Shown: positions 5,236 through 6,162 of the stretch, piece after piece
Numbering within the stretch: position 1 is the stretch's first letter
Layout: each line of letters opens with the position of its first letter
From: Anaerolineales bacterium
GTDB taxonomy: Bacteria > Chloroflexota > Anaerolineae > Anaerolineales > E44-bin32
Assembly (NCBI GenBank): GCA_030668545.1
Contig: DAOUTT010000144.1
Location: 1-6,162, forward strand
Reading direction: 5' to 3'
Length of the DNA: 6,162 nt
Program-made: the position numbers and the translations under genes
The notes under the pieces: model-generated
Told to the model about the DNA's origin: nothing
Databases searched by the model: none
What the model saw: the letters and a program-made list of their open reading frames with translations, nothing else

Positions 5236-5913
5236 TTAGATCGCACGTGTTGCAGGGTCAAATAGTAGCGCATCGACGAAGGCTAACGGATTGAAGACTG
5301 CGAGATCTTCCAAGCTCTCTCCTATGCCGACATAGCGCACTGGAATACCCAGCGAATCGACGATGGCAAATCCCACACCACCTTTGGCGGAACCATCTAA
5401 TTTTGTCAGGATGACACCATCCAGGTTAACGGCTTCTGCGAAAGCTTTCGCCTGCGCCAATCCATTCTGCCCTGTAGTTGCATCGAGAACAAGGAGCACT
5501 TCATGAGATCCTCCATCGATGACTTTCCGTACGACCCTATAGATCTTCTGCAGCTCGGCTATGAGATTGTGCTCGGTGTGCATCCTGCCCGAGGTATCGA
5601 TGATTGCCACATCCGTGTTCCTGGCATGCGCTGCTTGACAGGCGTTGTACACCAGGGCGCCGGGATCGCTGCCAGGTTCGGCGGAGATCACATCTACACC
5701 AAGACGTTCGCCCCAAATCGATAATTGCTCTTGCGCACCGGCTCGATAGGTGTCCGCCGCTGCCAGAATGACTCCAAGCCCTGCTCTTGTTTGGGCGAAA
5801 GCGAGTTTCGCTGCCGTGGTTGTCTTTCCGGTGCCATTGACACCGACGAGAATCATGACATGTGGTTTTTGATGGAGTTCAGGTTCGATTGGGGCGTTCA
5901 AACGTTCTATCAA
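5236..5913 (-). CDS. ftsY: FtsY, SRP receptor: GTPase domain, separated from its N-terminus by an in-frame stop
   Basis: FtsY docks the signal recognition particle and its ribosome at the membrane through paired GTPases. From a TTG at 5913 this piece has 225 residues and all SRP-GTPase motifs: G1 GVNGTGKTTT (24-33), G2 DTYRAGAQEQL (54-64), G3 DTSGR (106-110), G4 TKLDGSAKGG (170-179) and the FtsY-type closing GIGESLEDL (196-204) followed by FVDALL. The open frame actually begins after the TAA at 5941-5943, and the intervening codons (EIYTLLRSL) continue the family sequence, so nothing but that stop separates it from the upstream part. AGGAG at 5918-5922 lies four bases before the TTG, so reinitiation is possible. 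Alone, this piece has the whole G domain but only the last helix of the N domain. It precedes prfB by 58 bases. FtsY identity is firm; whether this piece is translated alone is unknown. Confidence 0.88.
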   Translation of the reverse strand: MIERLNAPIEPELHQKPHVMILVGVNGTGKTTTAAKLAFAQTRAGLGVILAAADTYRAGAQEQLSIWGERLGVDVISAEPGSDPGALVYNACQAAHARNTDVAIIDTSGRMHTEHNLIAELQKIYRVVRKVIDGGSHEVLLVLDATTGQNGLAQAKAFAEAVNLDGVILTKLDGSAKGGVGFAIVDSLGIPVRYVGIGESLEDLAVFNPLAFVDALLFDPATRAI

Positions 5914-5916
5914 TAG

Positions 5917-5929
5917 ACTCCTGAGGAGT
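5917..5929. repeat. 13-bp palindrome carrying the possible ftsY restart site
   Basis: ACTCCT and AGGAGT flank a single central base. On the minus strand it could fold as ACTCC-TCA-GGAGT, hiding the AGGAG that precedes the TTG at 5913. It lies between the in-frame stop and the possible restart codon. Confidence 0.35.
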
Positions 5930-5940
5930 GTGTAGATCTC

Positions 5941-5943
5941 TTA
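5941..5943 (-). other. In-frame TAA interrupting ftsY
   Basis: The minus strand reads TTA CGG TGC TAA GAG ATC TAC. The frame before the stop (N domain) and after it (to TTG 5913 and the G domain) is identical, since 5943 and 5913 differ by 30. No single shift is involved. One base change from GAA, CAA or AAA would restore a continuous gene; alternatively, an extra G and a missing A could turn CGT GCT AAA GAG into the observed bases. Confidence 0.85.
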
Positions 5944-6162
5944 GCACCGTAAGAGCCCCTCAAGGTTGGCAGTCTCCTGAAGTTCCGTCACCAAACTCTG
6001 TGTAAGATTCCCTCCCAAATCTGCTTGAATCAGCGCTGCCTCGAGTTCCTCCCAGAAATCTGGCGTCAGCTCCGTTGCCCCCAGGAGAGTAGCAATGCGA
6101 CCAAAAGTCGATCGGCGTGTCTTCGCGAGCGCAGAGCGCCACTGTTTTGGATCCACAGAGCA
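5941..6162 (-). CDS. ftsY: FtsY N-domain fragment, 5' end outside the window and ended by the premature stop
   Basis: The frame is open to the window edge and stops at TAA 5941-5943. Counted from a GTG at 6156 it has 71 residues: KQWRSALAKTRRSTFGR (4-20), the start of the FtsY N domain, then DFWEELEAALIQADLGG (33-49), which contains the ALIQAD form of the conserved ALLEAD motif, then a helix ending in NLEGLLRC. These are the first helices of the four-helix N domain that packs against the GTPase. Whether the GTG at 6156 is the start cannot be judged, since only six bases precede it; the frame may extend further upstream. Together with the piece at 5236-5913 it would make a nearly complete, normal FtsY. 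On its own it has no known activity. Confidence 0.85.
   Translation of the reverse strand, partial: CSVDPKQWRSALAKTRRSTFGRIATLLGATELTPDFWEELEAALIQADLGGNLTQSLVTELQETANLEGLLRC

Noticed and set aside
5503..5916. Plus-strand open frames opposite ftsY
   Set aside because: They are antisense to conserved GTPase motifs, lack ribosome-binding sites and show no recognisable domain.
5911..5960. A frameshift separating the two ftsY pieces
   Set aside because: The two pieces are in the same frame (5943 to 5913 is 30 bases); the interruption is a plain TAA. Only a pair of compensating indels would invoke frame changes.
1..6162. Mobile elements, CRISPR arrays, tRNA genes or defence genes
   Set aside because: No spaced direct repeats, transposase motifs, terminal repeats or cloverleaf patterns were found; the window is filled by housekeeping genes.

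Overview
The window is ordinary bacterial chromosome of about 50% G+C, densely packed with housekeeping genes. There is no insertion sequence, phage gene, CRISPR array, tRNA or rRNA. The gene styles suggest Chloroflexota (Anaerolineae-like): a 76-residue glycine-rich SecG next to an orphan family-5 solute-binding protein, a membrane VKOR, and extended -10 promoters of the form TGnTATAAT. The phylum call is an inference without database support.

Left part, plus strand (1-1036). The window opens with the last codons of what looks like a RelA/SpoT ACT domain. An extended -10 and a 131-nt leader follow, then a two-gene unit. This unit encodes a single-domain VKOR-type disulfide-forming membrane protein and a small four-cysteine protein with a very acidic tail. 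It ends at a strong hairpin terminator with A and T tracts on both sides, which can also serve the convergent gene on the minus strand.

Right part, minus strand (1062-6162), read from right to left: ftsY, prfB, secG, a peptide-type solute-binding protein, and a two-S1-domain RNA-binding protein. ftsY and prfB are 58 nt apart with no terminator between them. secG has its own convincing promoter and a 115-nt leader, and the solute-binding gene follows it closely. The S1 gene has one or two promoters of its own. The shared theme is translation and protein export: FtsY is the SRP receptor, RF2 terminates translation, SecG belongs to the translocon, the S1 protein binds RNA, and VKOR supports oxidative folding of exported proteins.

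Two observations stand out. First, prfB has the classical autoregulatory +1 frameshift site (CTT TGA C) after 22 codons, so the real protein starts at 5177 and is a normal 363-residue RF2; a simple open-frame reading gives a false N-terminus. Second, ftsY is cut by one in-frame TAA (5941-5943) with the same frame open on both sides, between the N-domain helices and the GTPase domain. A Shine-Dalgarno-like AGGAG and a TTG lie just downstream. FtsY is normally essential, so this is either a sequence error, a recent nonsense mutation, or a split gene translated by reinitiation. I found no clearly new biological system.
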